Shown here in pieces: positions 1 through 11,705 of a DNA stretch of 64,000 bases (within the stretch, counting starts at the first letter, position 1; each line of letters starts with the position of its first letter). Origin of the DNA: Hoplostethus atlanticus (Eukaryota > Chordata > Actinopteri > Trachichthyiformes > Trachichthyidae); contig JAXDDX010000005.1 in the NCBI GenBank assembly GCA_034670405.1, positions 6,208,001 through 6,272,000 of the forward strand, read 5' to 3'. Under the pieces are notes generated by a model. It was not told where the DNA came from and did no database searches. It was given only the letters and a program-made list of their open reading frames with translations. Made by a program: the position numbers and the translations under genes.

Positions 1-503
1 GCCTTATTGCTTTCAACTTTCCAGCTATCTCAATAAAAAGAAGAAATATACTCTAAATTTAAATCTCAATTTTAAAATAATATAGATGTTTCATGTGGAG
101 GGAAATTGTTTTTATGCATTCAAACATATAGAGCTGAATGGGGGGTGAACGTGACAAGACTGGACTTCACTAGCTAACTGGCAGACTGGACCAATTAAAA
201 TCATGCATAACATATTCATATAGTTCTACTCAAATAACATGACATTAATATGTAGAGCTCCCAACCAAAATACACACACATTCATTCTGGGGGAAACCCT
301 GAATACTCAAATTTAAAGATATTGAATATCGGCATATTGGCTGTCAGCGACATCAAAAGCCCATATTGGTCGAACCCTTATGCAAATACATTAAACTTAA
401 GTAAAAATTAAAATAGATATGGATTTTGAGTGCATTTCACAAAAAAAGCATAGCATACTTTAAACCAGGGGTGGGCAATCATGTGCCATGGAGGGCCGAG
501 AGT

Positions 504-545
504 CACCTGGTATGCAGGTTTTCTCTCCAACCTGCATACCAGGTG
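504..545. repeat. Perfect 17-bp hairpin
   Basis: Positions 504-520 and 529-545 are exact reverse complements with an 8-base loop. The words around it (a GGGGTGGGCAATC-like entry on the left and TTTCACTGATTAACAC on the right) look like a short foldback MITE, but the element ends were not fixed. Confidence 0.7.
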
Positions 546-834
546 ATTTCACTGATTAACACGCCTTCAACCAGAGAGGAGTGATTAATCAGTGAAATAA
601 CCTGCTGTAGTCTTTTCTACTGTTCTCCACAAAAACATTGCTGCCCATCTCAAGTTCGCCAAAGACCACCTGGATGTTCCACAAAGCTACTGGAACAATG
701 TTCTGTGAACAGGTGTGCCAAAAATCAACATTTTTGGCAAAAGGACACAACACTATGTTTGGAGGACAAAAAACACTGCATTGAGGGAACAATGAACCCA
801 ATGACCCCAAACACAACACACAGAATGGCCTCCA

Positions 835-2026
835 GGGGCCTGTTCCAAGAAGCGGGTTTAGTGAAAACTCTGAGTTTGTTAACCCTGAGATGAGGGAAAC
901 TCTGGGTTTTCCGTTCCAGAAAGAGAGGTAACTCAAACTCTGATTCAGTTACCATGGTAACTGACTCTGTGAACCTAACCTGCTCGCTAGCAGGTTTTCT
1001 TGAACAAACCCCGACTTTCTCCCTGTCTCCTCCCTCTGCTGAACCTGAAGCAGCTGTCGGACATGGCGTGTCCTTTCCTCATAACCCGATCAATATTCAA
1101 GTGGAAGTAATTCGCATAGCCTTATGTCGGGAGAGGATTTTGAGACCCCGATTAGATGTTCTATGTCCAGGATGGAAGAGCTGTCCGAGATATAATATGC
1201 CATTTACAGTTCACGGATTAAGCTACCACCACCCCGAGCAGTCAAATAAAGACACCTTTCATTTGGTCTTCTTTATTTCCTACAAATACAAAAGCAACAG
1301 TTAGTATTTATATATTGTTCCAACAACACATTTCACCTGTGACCATGCACCCACCTCTAACTTATGTTCCAGTAATTCAATTTCTAGATCTGCATTTCTA
1401 ATTTGCCGCCCCAAGTACACCATTTGAAGTATGTCTGGCCCAGACAGCTCAGTTGGTAGAGCATTAGACTCTCAGTCTCAGGGTTGTGGGTTCGATCCTC
1501 ACATAGTGTTAACTATCACCTTTGTAAATCGCTTTGGATAAAAGCCTCTGCTAAATGACTGTAATGTTTTTATATTTCATTTTCAGCTGCTGCCAAGTGC
1601 GCTTTGCACCCGTGGGATTGCACCTAAATGAAAATATTTTTTTTCCAATACCATTCCACCACTTTCTCACATGTAGGTAATATTATAAGAACGTGTGGTT
1701 AAATGTTAAATGAATACACTGCTGCATTCAAACGTACGCATTGACTCGGGCAGCGATTCTCTCCCACGCCAATTCCCTCTCCTTTACGACCCTTCTGCTT
1801 GCTGGTTGCCATGGTGAATCGTAGTATCGGACCTCCATTGATGATGGCTTTTTATTGTCGTCGCGCACGCGCTTAACTCAAGGTGAACATACTCAAAATT
1901 GATTGAACTAATTCAAATCAGCCGTTCTGGAACTGAAAACTCAGAATTGGCCATCTCAGAATTAATCAACTCAGAGTGCAGGGTTAGACTCAGAGTTTGC
2001 TGAACCTGCTTCTTGGAACAGGCCCC
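835..2026. mobile_element. PIF/Harbinger-like element, non-autonomous
   Basis: The ends are near-identical inverted repeats. The left starts GGGGCCTGTTCCAAGAAGC and the right ends with its reverse complement. The next 25 bases also match inverted, including the word CTCAGAGTTT on the right. The flanking triplets are CAG on the left and CTG on the right, close to the CWG duplication of Harbinger elements with one mismatch. Inside, near 1,063-1,200, a broken ORF starts MACPFL and carries RERILRPRLDVL, which resembles the N-terminus of HARBI1-type transposases but has many stops. A tRNA-like segment lies at 1,438-1,507. No catalytic core is present, so the copy cannot move by itself. Confidence 0.7.
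1438..1507 (+). other. tRNA-Lys-like sequence inside Harbinger element
   Basis: A box A (CAGCTCAGTTGGTAGAGC) and a box B (GGTTCGATCC) have tRNA spacing, and the body resembles tRNA-Lys. The anticodon position reads CTC, not CTT. The presumed acceptor arms do not pair, so it is not a working tRNA. Two more copies with the same CTC occur in other Harbinger elements, at 31.5 kb and 50.2 kb. Confidence 0.65.
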
Positions 2027-2665
2027 TGGCCTCCTAACTTCCTAACTGTTGTCAGGTCTGATCAACAACTACAGGAAATGTTTGGTTGAGCTTATTGCTG
2101 TTAAAGGAGGTTCCACCAATTACTAAATCTCATGGTTGACATACTTACTTTTTCAAATCCAACAATTAACAATGTTATTTGTTATATCACATTGTGTTAG
2201 TGTATTGTTATGACTTAGATGAAGATCAGACCATATTTTTTTCTCACAACTGTATGGTCTGATGAAGCCAGAAGTACAACTTCATCTGCAAACAGAAGAG
2301 ATGCCACCCTAATGTCACCGAACTGGACACTCTCTAGATATACTTACATCCAGAAAAAATTAAGACAGGCTCAGTGATGCTGTCCTCGTACAGTTCTGTG
2401 TTCAACTGCACACCCACTTCACACCAGGAACACAACTGTAGCAGATTTACCGACTGTATTTTTAGGACCCCTGAAATTGATCTCCATTCATTAGCATGGG
2501 GGTGCTATTTGTAAATTGGAGGGCTAGGTTGCGCTGGGAGGAGGATTTAATTATTCTGTTTCACTTCAACATAATCTTTGTAAAGGAGGATGGATGGGGG
2601 AAAGATAATAGACCAGATGACCAGATGAATAGAGGTTTCAGGTGAAGGGTAGAGTCTGAATCTTT
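2027..2665. other. No gene seen
   Basis: AT-rich spacer. The stretch from about 2,240 to 2,430 has the look of an old, inactive dispersed repeat, but I cannot assign it to a family. Confidence 0.4.
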
Positions 2666-2763
2666 CATTCTGTAAGAACTGCTTCCTGTCTATTTACCCC
2701 AGAAGGAGAGCTTCAGAATCTCTCCGAAGGGGTGAATAGACAGGAAGCAGTTCTTACAGAATG
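2666..2763. repeat. Strong 35-bp inverted repeat (foldback)
   Basis: Arms 2,666-2,700 and 2,729-2,763 pair over 35 positions with a single T/G wobble at 2695/2734. The 28-base loop itself contains an imperfect palindrome (GGAGAG and CTCTCC). The near-perfect pairing of both arms suggests a recent insertion or structural maintenance. No ORF lies inside. Confidence 0.85.
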
Positions 2764-3807
2764 CTATATAGGGTACAGCATGGGGGGAGGGGGGGGTCTG
2801 TGGTGTTTTTGATTTTGTTTCAGTGCCATTTAGCTTCTGTCTCAGCCCCTTAGATATACTCCACTTTAGTAATAAGGAAAACAACCCAGCAATCATTTGA
2901 CGGACGGCGATGTGCAGTAGGTGGCCAAGTTCAACATCAACCCCAGCAAGTACAACATTTTCGCAATATAATATTACTTCACAGTAATAAAATATATTAA
3001 AACAGCTTTGGAAACTGTTTTGAACTAACATCAGAATAACTACAGATATTTAGGCCCTGATTTCACAAAACGTTGCAGGTAGCAGCTCTGGATGACTACA
3101 GACATTGTCTCAACTTTTACTGTCACATTAACACCTTTTCAAAATATTTGCTGGGTGTGATGAAGGGTGGAGTTTGATGGCACTAATTGTATTGTGCCGA
3201 GCTTAGGCTAGTGTTAGCTGTGGGAGTACATCTATTCAGGAGGGATGCAGGGATTGTTGGAACTCCTCCAATTTTCAATCTGTTTATCAATTTCCTAATG
3301 CTCAACATGTCTAAGCCCAGTCCTCAATCTGCTTGCCACAAGACTGTGCTTTCTCCATTTACTGTATGTTGCTGTGGTTTGTAGGTTGTACTTTTCCTCC
3401 CTTCCTCCACTGCCAAAGTCACTGAGAGGATAAAATCCCAAACCAGAAACACTGAAATGTATAAGCACAGCTCCTCTTTAGCTTTGTTTACCACACACGT
3501 ACTCGTGTTCTTTAAATATAAAGCTATGGAGTGTGGGGCTATATTGCAGCTTTAATGGTGCATGAAACAAGTGCACCTCAATGACTTCAGTAATTACCCT
3601 AATTCTGAGTGCACTCAGGTGTTTGGGCAGTGCAAAATTGACATGAACGTGTTTCTTTTCTTTTTGACTTGTAAAAGTAATAGGGAATGAAGATCCTTGG
3701 AATGCAAACCAGTGCGGAGCCTCGTTTGTGTGAAGTATACCTGCTTTGGGCTATTCCAGTATCAGTGGAGTGTAAACAAGGGTCCACACACATACACACA
3801 TGGTTCA

Positions 3808-3859
<52 letters not shown>

Positions 3860-5681
3860 CAGCTGTCATATACTTAACTGCTGCTGATCTCCAGTCCCAG
3901 GCTTATAGGTTACGTCAGACTCAACCAGCAGATATTGTACAACTCTGCATCTGCACTATAACTCCATTATGGAATGACCTCATTTCTGAGCTGTAAGTGA
4001 CATGGAAATACACTGGTGATATGGTCAAGTGTCGATTATAGTAAACTCACCACACAGAGAGAGACTCTTTGTCTGAGAGGTAAAACTGGGCCAGTAAAAG
4101 CTGATCTTTGAATTACCCTCTCCACCCTGATCCCTAATCCTCCCTGCTGGGGTCATTACAGAGGTCAAAAGGCAGCAAGCCATGGTCGGATGAAGTAGTC
4201 TTTTAACTGTTTGCAGGAGCTGTCTCTCTCTTTCAGTCTTCCCGGTGTTTGACCGATATGAGTTTTTGAAGGCCAATACCTTTACAGATATTTTTGGATA
4301 AAAGCTGCAGATAGACAATATTTTGTTCCAATATTCAACATTTTCATGCCAAACAATTCCAAAAAGCCTCTGAAACAGTGTTTAGACCCCAACACTAAAA
4401 CTCTCCATTGACATCCATATTAATGTAATTCTTTTAGGGTTAGCAGCTCTTTAAGCCAGGCTGACACGCACTACATATTCAGTTGTAGGGAAACTCTAGG
4501 TTACGTATAAATTACTTAATTTACAAAAAAACATAATTAAAAAATTTCTAATTTCATTGCAGGCTTTACAGACAGTTTTTATGTAGGTCAGGGAGGAACG
4601 TCCATCATATTAGCAATGGATGACATGACTGATATCTAATAGTTAATAAAAGGACAATATCCAATATCTGACAATATCGGTCTGATATATCGAAAACCAA
4701 TATATCGGACTAACCCTACTTTCTATCTTTTCCTTTATCTGTCTCTGTATCTCTGACTGGCTGAATGAATGACTGACTGGCTCTGTCAGTGTACGTAGAA
4801 AGATGTTTTTACCATCAGCTGAGCTGGATCCCATGCGGCTCATAATAACAGGCTTGTCCAGGGCTATGTGGGCTAATCCACTGTTACGTAAAGCCAGTGC
4901 TAATGGCTCTGTGTGTTTTGCTGCAGGTAATGGGTTTAATGGTGCGCCTTCTGACATCTATTTTAGACACAGATCAATGCTATGTATAGCAGGAGGGGAA
5001 ATGATTGCTGGTCAATGTACACATACACATATAAACACACATATACAGGAGGTGGACAAAATGATGGAAACACCTAACACTATATGAATATAAAGTATCT
5101 AATAAGAAGTAGGGCCACCCTTTGCCTTCAGAACACCTTCAGTCTTCCTTGTCCTGCTGTTATACTGCATCCTGAACTGTGTGTAATGGGATATTGGAGC
5201 TTTCTTCAATAAGTAAAACCTCCAGTTGTTTGACAGATGAAGGAGGTGGGAAATGTACCATAACGGTTCAATGATGTTAAGATCTGCTCTTTGGGGAGGC
5301 CATGGAAGGGATTTGACTGAATCTGTTCATGAAACCAGTAGTGTGTATGGGGGCATTATCTTCTAGGAATATGGGGGCATCACTTCTCCTTGAAGGCTGT
5401 CATACAAGTCATGTATTGTGTGTTAAACTGTGATCAATTTTGTGTAAATAAATTTAGAAGTCTGTAGTATTATGGTGCACCAATGCACTTCTCTGCTCCC
5501 ATATCCTTAACTCAGCTACTCTCAGTAAATTTACAGATGCCTGTAGAGTAGCACCCAATAACCACATTATCAAAGCTTCCAGGAGCGTCCCGCTCCAACC
5601 CCGACTGACCAGCTCTTGCAGTCTGCCCCCGGCTGCAGTCCACTGACTCAACTCTCTCCTGGATCCAGCCTAAGCCTCAAC
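2764..5681. other. Repeat-poor intronic stretch with a CA microsatellite
   Basis: No supported gene. A CA microsatellite occupies about 3,809-3,858. The ORFs running through it are produced by the dinucleotide run and are not genes. Confidence 0.6.
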
Positions 5682-6957
5682 CAGTGGCGGCTGGTGCATT
5701 TTTCTCCAGGGGGGGCTATACCAAAAATGTACTAAGGTATCATCAGTGTATTTAAATAAATGAAATGGCCTTTATTTGTATTTGCTGAGCTGAATGAACA
5801 TTTGTTGTAATGAAACGTGCTTAAGGTAAGTTAAGGTACTTCAATTAGTGCAAATTCTTTATAATAATTATCTTTTATACTACAATATGTAATGGTGAAA
5901 GACTAAAGTAACCGAAAAGTGCCTCGATAAGTGCAACAGAAATCTGACAACACAAAACCCTGAGACAAAAATTATGAACACAGTAAGACCTAATAGAAAA
6001 TAACATTTAAGAAAAAAATAAATTAATATGGTATTACATTTGAAATACCCAGTGCCATCAAAACGCTGAGTGAACTGGCTCAAAGCCATATGACTTTGCC
6101 ACCTTGTGGCTTAAACTTTTTGTACATAAATTTTGCCCTTCTCTCCTTGAGAGATGCACATTTCTCAATGACTCTATGGCACCACAGAACTTGACACAGT
6201 TTATTATTTTAGACAGGATGTGCCTGTTTTTGTCAACCTCTTCATTATGCTTACAGATCCCTATCCTGTAGCCTTCATCAAGCTGAGCAGCTATGTTTAC
6301 TTTCCCAAACATTTGCTTTTGATTTTTCTGATATGTGGTTTAAATCATTCAAACCTGTCTGAATCCATGCTGGGTCTGAGACCTGTCATTTGAAAAAGGA
6401 TGCAGGGAAAGCAAAATAAACCATTGGTGTCACTACATACAGTTAGCCAAGCCTTCCTACTAAACCAGCTCCTTGAAAACGACCGAGTATATTGTCTCAT
6501 TCTGGCGCATTTTATGTCAGATGTACCACGAGCCCCTCGCTCTCTGCTGCCAACCAGTGGTTGGTGGTGTGTAAATCAGCAGCATTCAGATAAATGCTGT
6601 TTGTACATGCGCAGTTCGTTGGTGGGGCGCAGGAAAGCCACCAAGCTCCTATCTCTTGTATTGAAGAGGAGCGAACTGCGCATGTACAACTTATAACGAG
6701 AGTCAATGGGCAAAGATTTTTGCGCCCCAGGCCGGAAATACGTGACCTAGCAGTAACTTTAGACAACGTAGAACAATTTTAATCTACATTTTATTGCAGA
6801 TTATACATTCTACTCACTAACTATATAATATTTACGTCGCTCATTTAAAAAAAAAGAAAAAAAAGAAAGTAATTTTTAAAGTCTTATTCAATGAAGTCCA
6901 GGATGTGGGGAGTGGTGGGGCGGCGCCCTAGCGCCCTCTATTGGCCAGCCGCCACTG
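5682..6957. mobile_element. hAT-superfamily element with 8-bp TSD
   Basis: The element starts CAGTGGCGGCTGG at 5,682 and ends with the reverse complement CCAGCCGCCACTG at 6,957. Both sides are flanked by the identical 8-bp direct repeat GCCTCAAC (5,674-5,681 and 6,958-6,965). Eight-base duplications and CAG...CTG ends are standard for hAT transposons. The interior retains only a fragment of a transposase on - (6,058-6,312), plus an 18-bp perfect inverted repeat at 6,601-6,689. The intact target duplication suggests the insertion has not been rearranged since it occurred. Confidence 0.9.
6058..6312 (-). pseudogene. ZMYM1-type hAT transposase fragment
   Basis: An 84-residue open stretch contains the words QLDEGYRIGICKHNEEV and KNRHILSKIINCVKFCGA. 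These resemble the N-terminal part of the ZMYM1-like hAT transposases common in fish, where a long DUF4371/hAT body normally follows. After FCGA the similarity stops and the frame runs into unrelated sequence. There is no DDE region and no dimerisation domain, so it is a remnant carried by the element at 5,682-6,957. The family call is from memory of these proteins. Confidence 0.6.
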
Positions 6958-6965
6958 GCCTCAAC

Positions 6966-9900
6966 CCCCCCCCCACCCCCCAGTTTGCCACACCTCTATT
7001 CTCTCTCTGCTCTCAGCTTTCATTTCAGGTTTACTACACATTCACGCATTGTCTTCCCCCTCTCTATTTCTCTCTCTGTCACCTCTCCCCACCATCAACA
7101 CTGCTCATGTTTCCTTTGGATCTTAGTTACACATTAAACAAAGACTCTCTTGTCCCTATTCTAACTGTCTGAATGGAGGAAGAATAACCCCTTTGCTGAT
7201 GAAGAAACCCAAAGCTGTAGGGCAAGCGAGGTTTAAGTGCGTTACAGCTCACTTCTTTGATCAGGCTCAATTAAATTTCAGGAGGAGGATTTCATTTCCA
7301 TGAAATTGCATTGTAATCTCATGTCTGGTTAAGACAAGGCCTCTCGCCTTTTTGTGTGTGTGCGTGTGTGTGTCTGGGTGTGTTTCTGCACAAGGTTTAT
7401 TTGTACTGTAGATATTTTAAGTGCTCCCAACTCACTCCTCTACTCTCATACATGTCAGTAATCTGAGTGGCAGACATGCCCCACATGCAACATATAGCCC
7501 ATAGGATGTAGTATTGAAACTGATGTAAGTTATATGTAGACAGTGTCATTTACGGGGATAAAAACATCAATCAATGCTTTTTGTGAAAGTACCTTTTTTA
7601 GGTTGGTATGCATTATTGGAGGGCCATAGAGCAATAGTAAATATACACATGCTCACATCTCAACGCCATTTAGCATCTGCATACATCCTCACAGATGCAC
7701 CCACATACTCTGCCAGCACTGACAAACACTCAACTATTTAGCTGCTCTGTTTTTGATTAGAACGGTGGTTGTGATGTTTTATGATGGACACCAAGCTGGA
7801 GGTCATAGTTCACCCTCCTTTGTAGTCACCACTACACCCCTGATGACATACAGTACCTTATGGTATGGTAATGTCGGCAACAGAGAAAATGCTAGAAATG
7901 CTGTAGCAAAGACTGTGAAGGTGGCTGTAAAGATAGCAGGAGTACAGTTCTTATACAACAGTCAGGTTGTATTATCATTCCCTATATTGTGTAGTTAAGG
8001 TATGACCCTCTGGCAAGCAGTAAGGACTCCTTTATCCCACTGTCTTAGACCTCCTAAATGTTGGTAGAGAACTCCTTTATCCTACCGCCTTAGACCTACT
8101 AAATGTTGGTAGAGGGTGGTGGAAAGCCATGATCATAATTGTGATGATAATTATGATGATGATGAAGATAATGACAACAATTTGTCCCATGCTGCTTGCC
8201 TGAAACTTGACTGTCTGTTGTGCCTGTCACTCTTTTGTTTTTAAGTAAAGGTGTTTTTAATACTTGCAACAAAACCAACTGGGAGAATATTAAAATAAAA
8301 AATGTAACTACTTATGATGTGAACAGTAGTCACAAAGGCAGAAATGTATGTATGGTTATGTATAAGTTGGGAGTGGGGATGTATGTGTGTGTACATTCCA
8401 GTTTTTGTTCATGTGTAGACAGATACACTTGTTGAGTGTACGTGTGTGTCTGTGTCCTCTTAGCCTGTGTTCCTTTGAAGCCCTGTTCTCCCATCTGTGT
8501 TTGTCATATTAGCTGAGCTACAATCTTAACAATAATAAACCCTGTGCAGCAATATAACCTCTAATGGTTTGTCCCAGTGCAATACTACAACAGTGTGAGG
8601 TAGTAAACTGGGAGGTACTTGTCCTTGGTTAACCTCGACATAACCTCCACTGTTTACCATGGAGTACTGCTTTTTGTCTGATACGTGGGCACTATGTGTC
8701 TCTGTGTTCTCTCATTTCTGTGTGCAACTTTTGCTGGCAGAAGAAAGTAAATTATGAAACAATTATGTAAATTATGAAACAATTCCAATGTATTTCAGAT
8801 CTCACTATGCTATCATACATTGTTGAAATAGTATACAATTTTAAAGGTGCGCATTCATTTTGAGACATTAGTATAATTACTTTAAACACCCTCTACACTG
8901 CATTTTATATTGTGTGTGAATTCTGCTCGATTGCTTGCTTACTTGCTTACGACACAAAACAGGAAGAAGGCACTTCCTGCACAAACGCAGAGTTTCTGGC
9001 AATAGGAGATGGTGGAAGGAGTGAAAGGCCAATGGAAAAATCATTCAGTAAATTCAGTAAAACCAAAGCAGGAAGCAACAGAGTTTATGGGAAATGTGGT
9101 CTTAATTTTTAGCACTAACACTACAACTAACAATACCACTGGTGTGAGATAGCTACGAACCATCTTGACCATGGTCTCATTTATTTACGTTAATTATACC
9201 AAGGAATCACAATTCATTTGACAATGTATTGATGGTTAAAAATGATATACGGTACCTTTAATTCATGGAACAATAGTAAGAATAAAGGTATAAATGATTA
9301 CTCCCAAGCACACCCAATGTGCCTGTACCTCCCATTCAGCTGTCAGGGTGTTAGTGAATGAACAGATGCACGAGAAAGCAAACAGTTGAACCATGTCATC
9401 CCTTTCATTATTTTAAATCTCTCACTGGCCATCAGTCATTTACTTTTCTTGGCTGTCCATTTGTGCTGTAATACTGCAGTTGTAAACAGTTTTTAATTAA
9501 AGTGTGGTGCTTCCTTCTTCGTTGCGGGCTCATAAGGCAGAGACCAGCATTGGGTAGCCACCACATACAGTGCATGGGCCAGGATGCCATGCAGCGTATA
9601 GGGAATAATGGAGGTAGTCAACAGTTTCTAATAGAGTTCAAACAATCTGGGTTTTTGATGGCCGATACTGATATTTTTTAATTGAAGCTGCTAGTTAATA
9701 TTTTTAAATTGGACCATTTCCATGTCAAAAATGTCAAGTATTACATCATTCAAGTATTCTCAAAATATCCTTCAAATCATTGACACTCATTTTCATAGAA
9801 AGCAAATACTGCAAGTCCTGATGGAGTTAATCCACTTCAGGTTCCATCTCAGGATCAAAGTATTGTGTTTGTGTTGTGTTTGTGTAAAATGAGGTGATGG

Positions 9901-10366
9901 TTCTTGCAGACATCTCTTTAAACCCTGTCTTGTATTTTTATGCTAAGAACAACAATAATGATGTTAGTGTGAGTCTGTGTTGTCTGATCATGGATTAAGA
10001 GTGCCCCCTGCTGCTACATTCGTTACCAATATCAACTGGACAGGAGTAGTCTATATCATAGTGTATATAATTATTATGGGTTCACTGGATGTGGATTTTT
10101 TTTTGATGTGGCTGATTTTAATGCAAAAAATTACAATACAGGATTCAGTTTTTCCCCTAGAAATGTATTCTTCTTCTTCTTCTTCTTCTTCTACGTATTC
10201 TTGGAAAAACCTCTCCAACAGTATTTAGACCATGGGACACTAAAGCTTTCCATCGAAACCCTGGATAATTATAATAATAAATAATAATTAATGCATACTT
10301 GTGTGGAATCAGATCAGGATGTCTCACTAGAACCAATTCAGGTTAAGGGCTTCCCATAGACCAGGG
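6966..10366. other. Intronic stretch, mostly unique
   Basis: No gene is supported. A 45-bp unit is tandemly duplicated at 8,026-8,070 and 8,071-8,115 with four or so differences, and a (TTC)n run lies near 10,169-10,191. A dispersed repeat copy is listed separately at 8,880-9,250. Confidence 0.5.
8880..9250 (+). repeat. Dispersed repeat, second copy inverted at 21.3-22.4 kb
   Basis: Words such as GGGAAATGTGGTCTTAATTT, AACAATACCACTGGTGTGA and CAATGGAAAAATCA recur in reverse orientation between 21,330 and 22,400. The second copy is split by a 642-bp insertion. No coding capacity was found. It is probably a non-autonomous DNA element whose exact ends I could not fix. Confidence 0.6.
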
Positions 10367-10385
10367 GTGGGGAACCTTTTTCACA

Positions 10386-10989
10386 TCAATGGCCATTTGA
10401 GTATTTATAAAAATGGTTTGCGGGCTTCAAAACATTGACAAAACATCGGCTACTTACATTTAATATGATGGCTGAAATTGCTTCTCTTTTGAGAGTCGTG
10501 CAACATGAGGATGATGCTACTCGCAACTGGCTTTCCATGTTAGCGTTGGTGAGTCTTGAGCAGAGCCGAGTCTTAGCAAGAGTCAATTTAGAAAAAAAGT
10601 GTTCACATCAGCAAGTCGTCCCGAACACAGACGCTATCCTCAGTGCATGCCTCCTCAGAACAGGAAAATCATCAAGGCTTACATACCATTTGTAGTAATT
10701 CCCAGTGCATATCAGCATATCAGCTGGTTCGACAGTAAAAGGTGCACTGAACATGTTCAACTCCACTTCTTTGCTTCGGACGTCATGAAACCGCTCACGA
10801 AATGCCTCAATTAGCTTTGTGCACTCACCCGCATATTCTGATGTCATAGCAGGCTCCTGTGCTTGCAGAGTGGTGAAATGCACAGTGTTACCCTTCTCCA
10901 TAACTTCAATTTGGCCTTCAACGATGCACTCCTTCACAAATTCTCCCTCCAAATGAGGTCTCAGCTTCTTTGCAATTAGCTGTTGCTCT
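10386..10989 (-). pseudogene. GTF2IRD2-like hAT gene, 3' part, broken
   Basis: Read on -, this contains AKKLRPHLEGEFVKECIVE, then FTVEPADM, SLDDFPVLRRHALRIASVFG and SRLTNANMESQLRVA. The middle of the protein is missing and a frameshift separates the last two blocks. These words are typical of the fish GTF2IRD2/SCAN-less hAT-derived proteins, where they flank the catalytic core and the C-terminal dimerisation region. A CAGGGGTGGGGAACC word at about 10,362 looks like a hAT terminus. The 5' part of the same gene resumes at 13,868, on the far side of a LINE insertion. It is an internally deleted, dead copy. Confidence 0.7.
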
Positions 10990-11015
10990 GAGGAGATTCG
11001 AAAGATGGCGCGGCC

Positions 11016-11705
11016 GTGTCTAGACGCCGTCGTGGTAGCTCCGCGGAGATTGTGCGTTTTGGTGGAGGGGTTTGCTTCATGACCAACAACAAGTGGTGCA
11101 ACCCCAAGGACATTAAGACTCTTTCTCGTTCCTGCTCGTCGAACCTGGAACATCTGACTATCTCATGCCGTCCATTCTACCTTCCCCGGGAGTTCAGCTC
11201 GGTCATCACCACAGCCATCTACATACCACCACAAGCGGACACCGACGTAGCACTATCGGACCTACATGATGTGTTATGTCGGCATCAGAACAAGCATCCC
11301 GACGCGGCTATGGTGGTGGCTGGGGACTTTAATAGGGCGAACCTAAAAAAAGTCATGCCGAACTTTCACCAGCACATTACGTGTGCTACCAGAGGGGAAA
11401 GAACGTTGGACCACTGCTATACGCCGTTCAAGAGAGGCTACAAGGCTGTCTCTCTCCCTCCGTTCGGCAAATCAGACCATGCCGCCATTTTCCTGCTACC
11501 GGAGTATAAACAAAGGATAGCACGGGAAGCGGTAGTGACGAGGGACGTAAAGCGGTGGTCTGACCAATCAGAGGCTGAGCTACAGGACGCTCTGCGTGAC
11601 GTCGACTGGGACATGTTCCAATCCAGTTCCAGGGACGTCAGCGAGTTTACGGAAGTAGTAACGAGCTTCATAGCAACGCTAGTGGATACCATCGTTCCCA
11701 CGTGA
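11016..11705 (+). pseudogene. LINE endonuclease domain, 5'-truncated
   Basis: The frame carries the second half of an apurinic-type endonuclease. Visible motifs are VVAGDFN near residue 105, ERTLDHCY (the TLDH region) and GKSDHAAI (the SDH motif). The first catalytic motifs (the N and E residues) are missing, so the domain cannot nick DNA. A one-base shift at about 11,700 (after IVPT) separates it from the reverse transcriptase frame that starts four bases earlier, at 11,702. Confidence 0.8.

Noticed and set aside
1438..1507. Functional tRNA gene
   Set aside because: Acceptor arms do not pair, the anticodon stem is weak, and the segment lies inside a transposon. The same holds at 31.5 and 50.2 kb.
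3599..3996. Overlapping ORFs with long TH or VC dipeptide runs
   Set aside because: They are created by the CA microsatellite at about 3,809-3,858 and have no conserved protein features.
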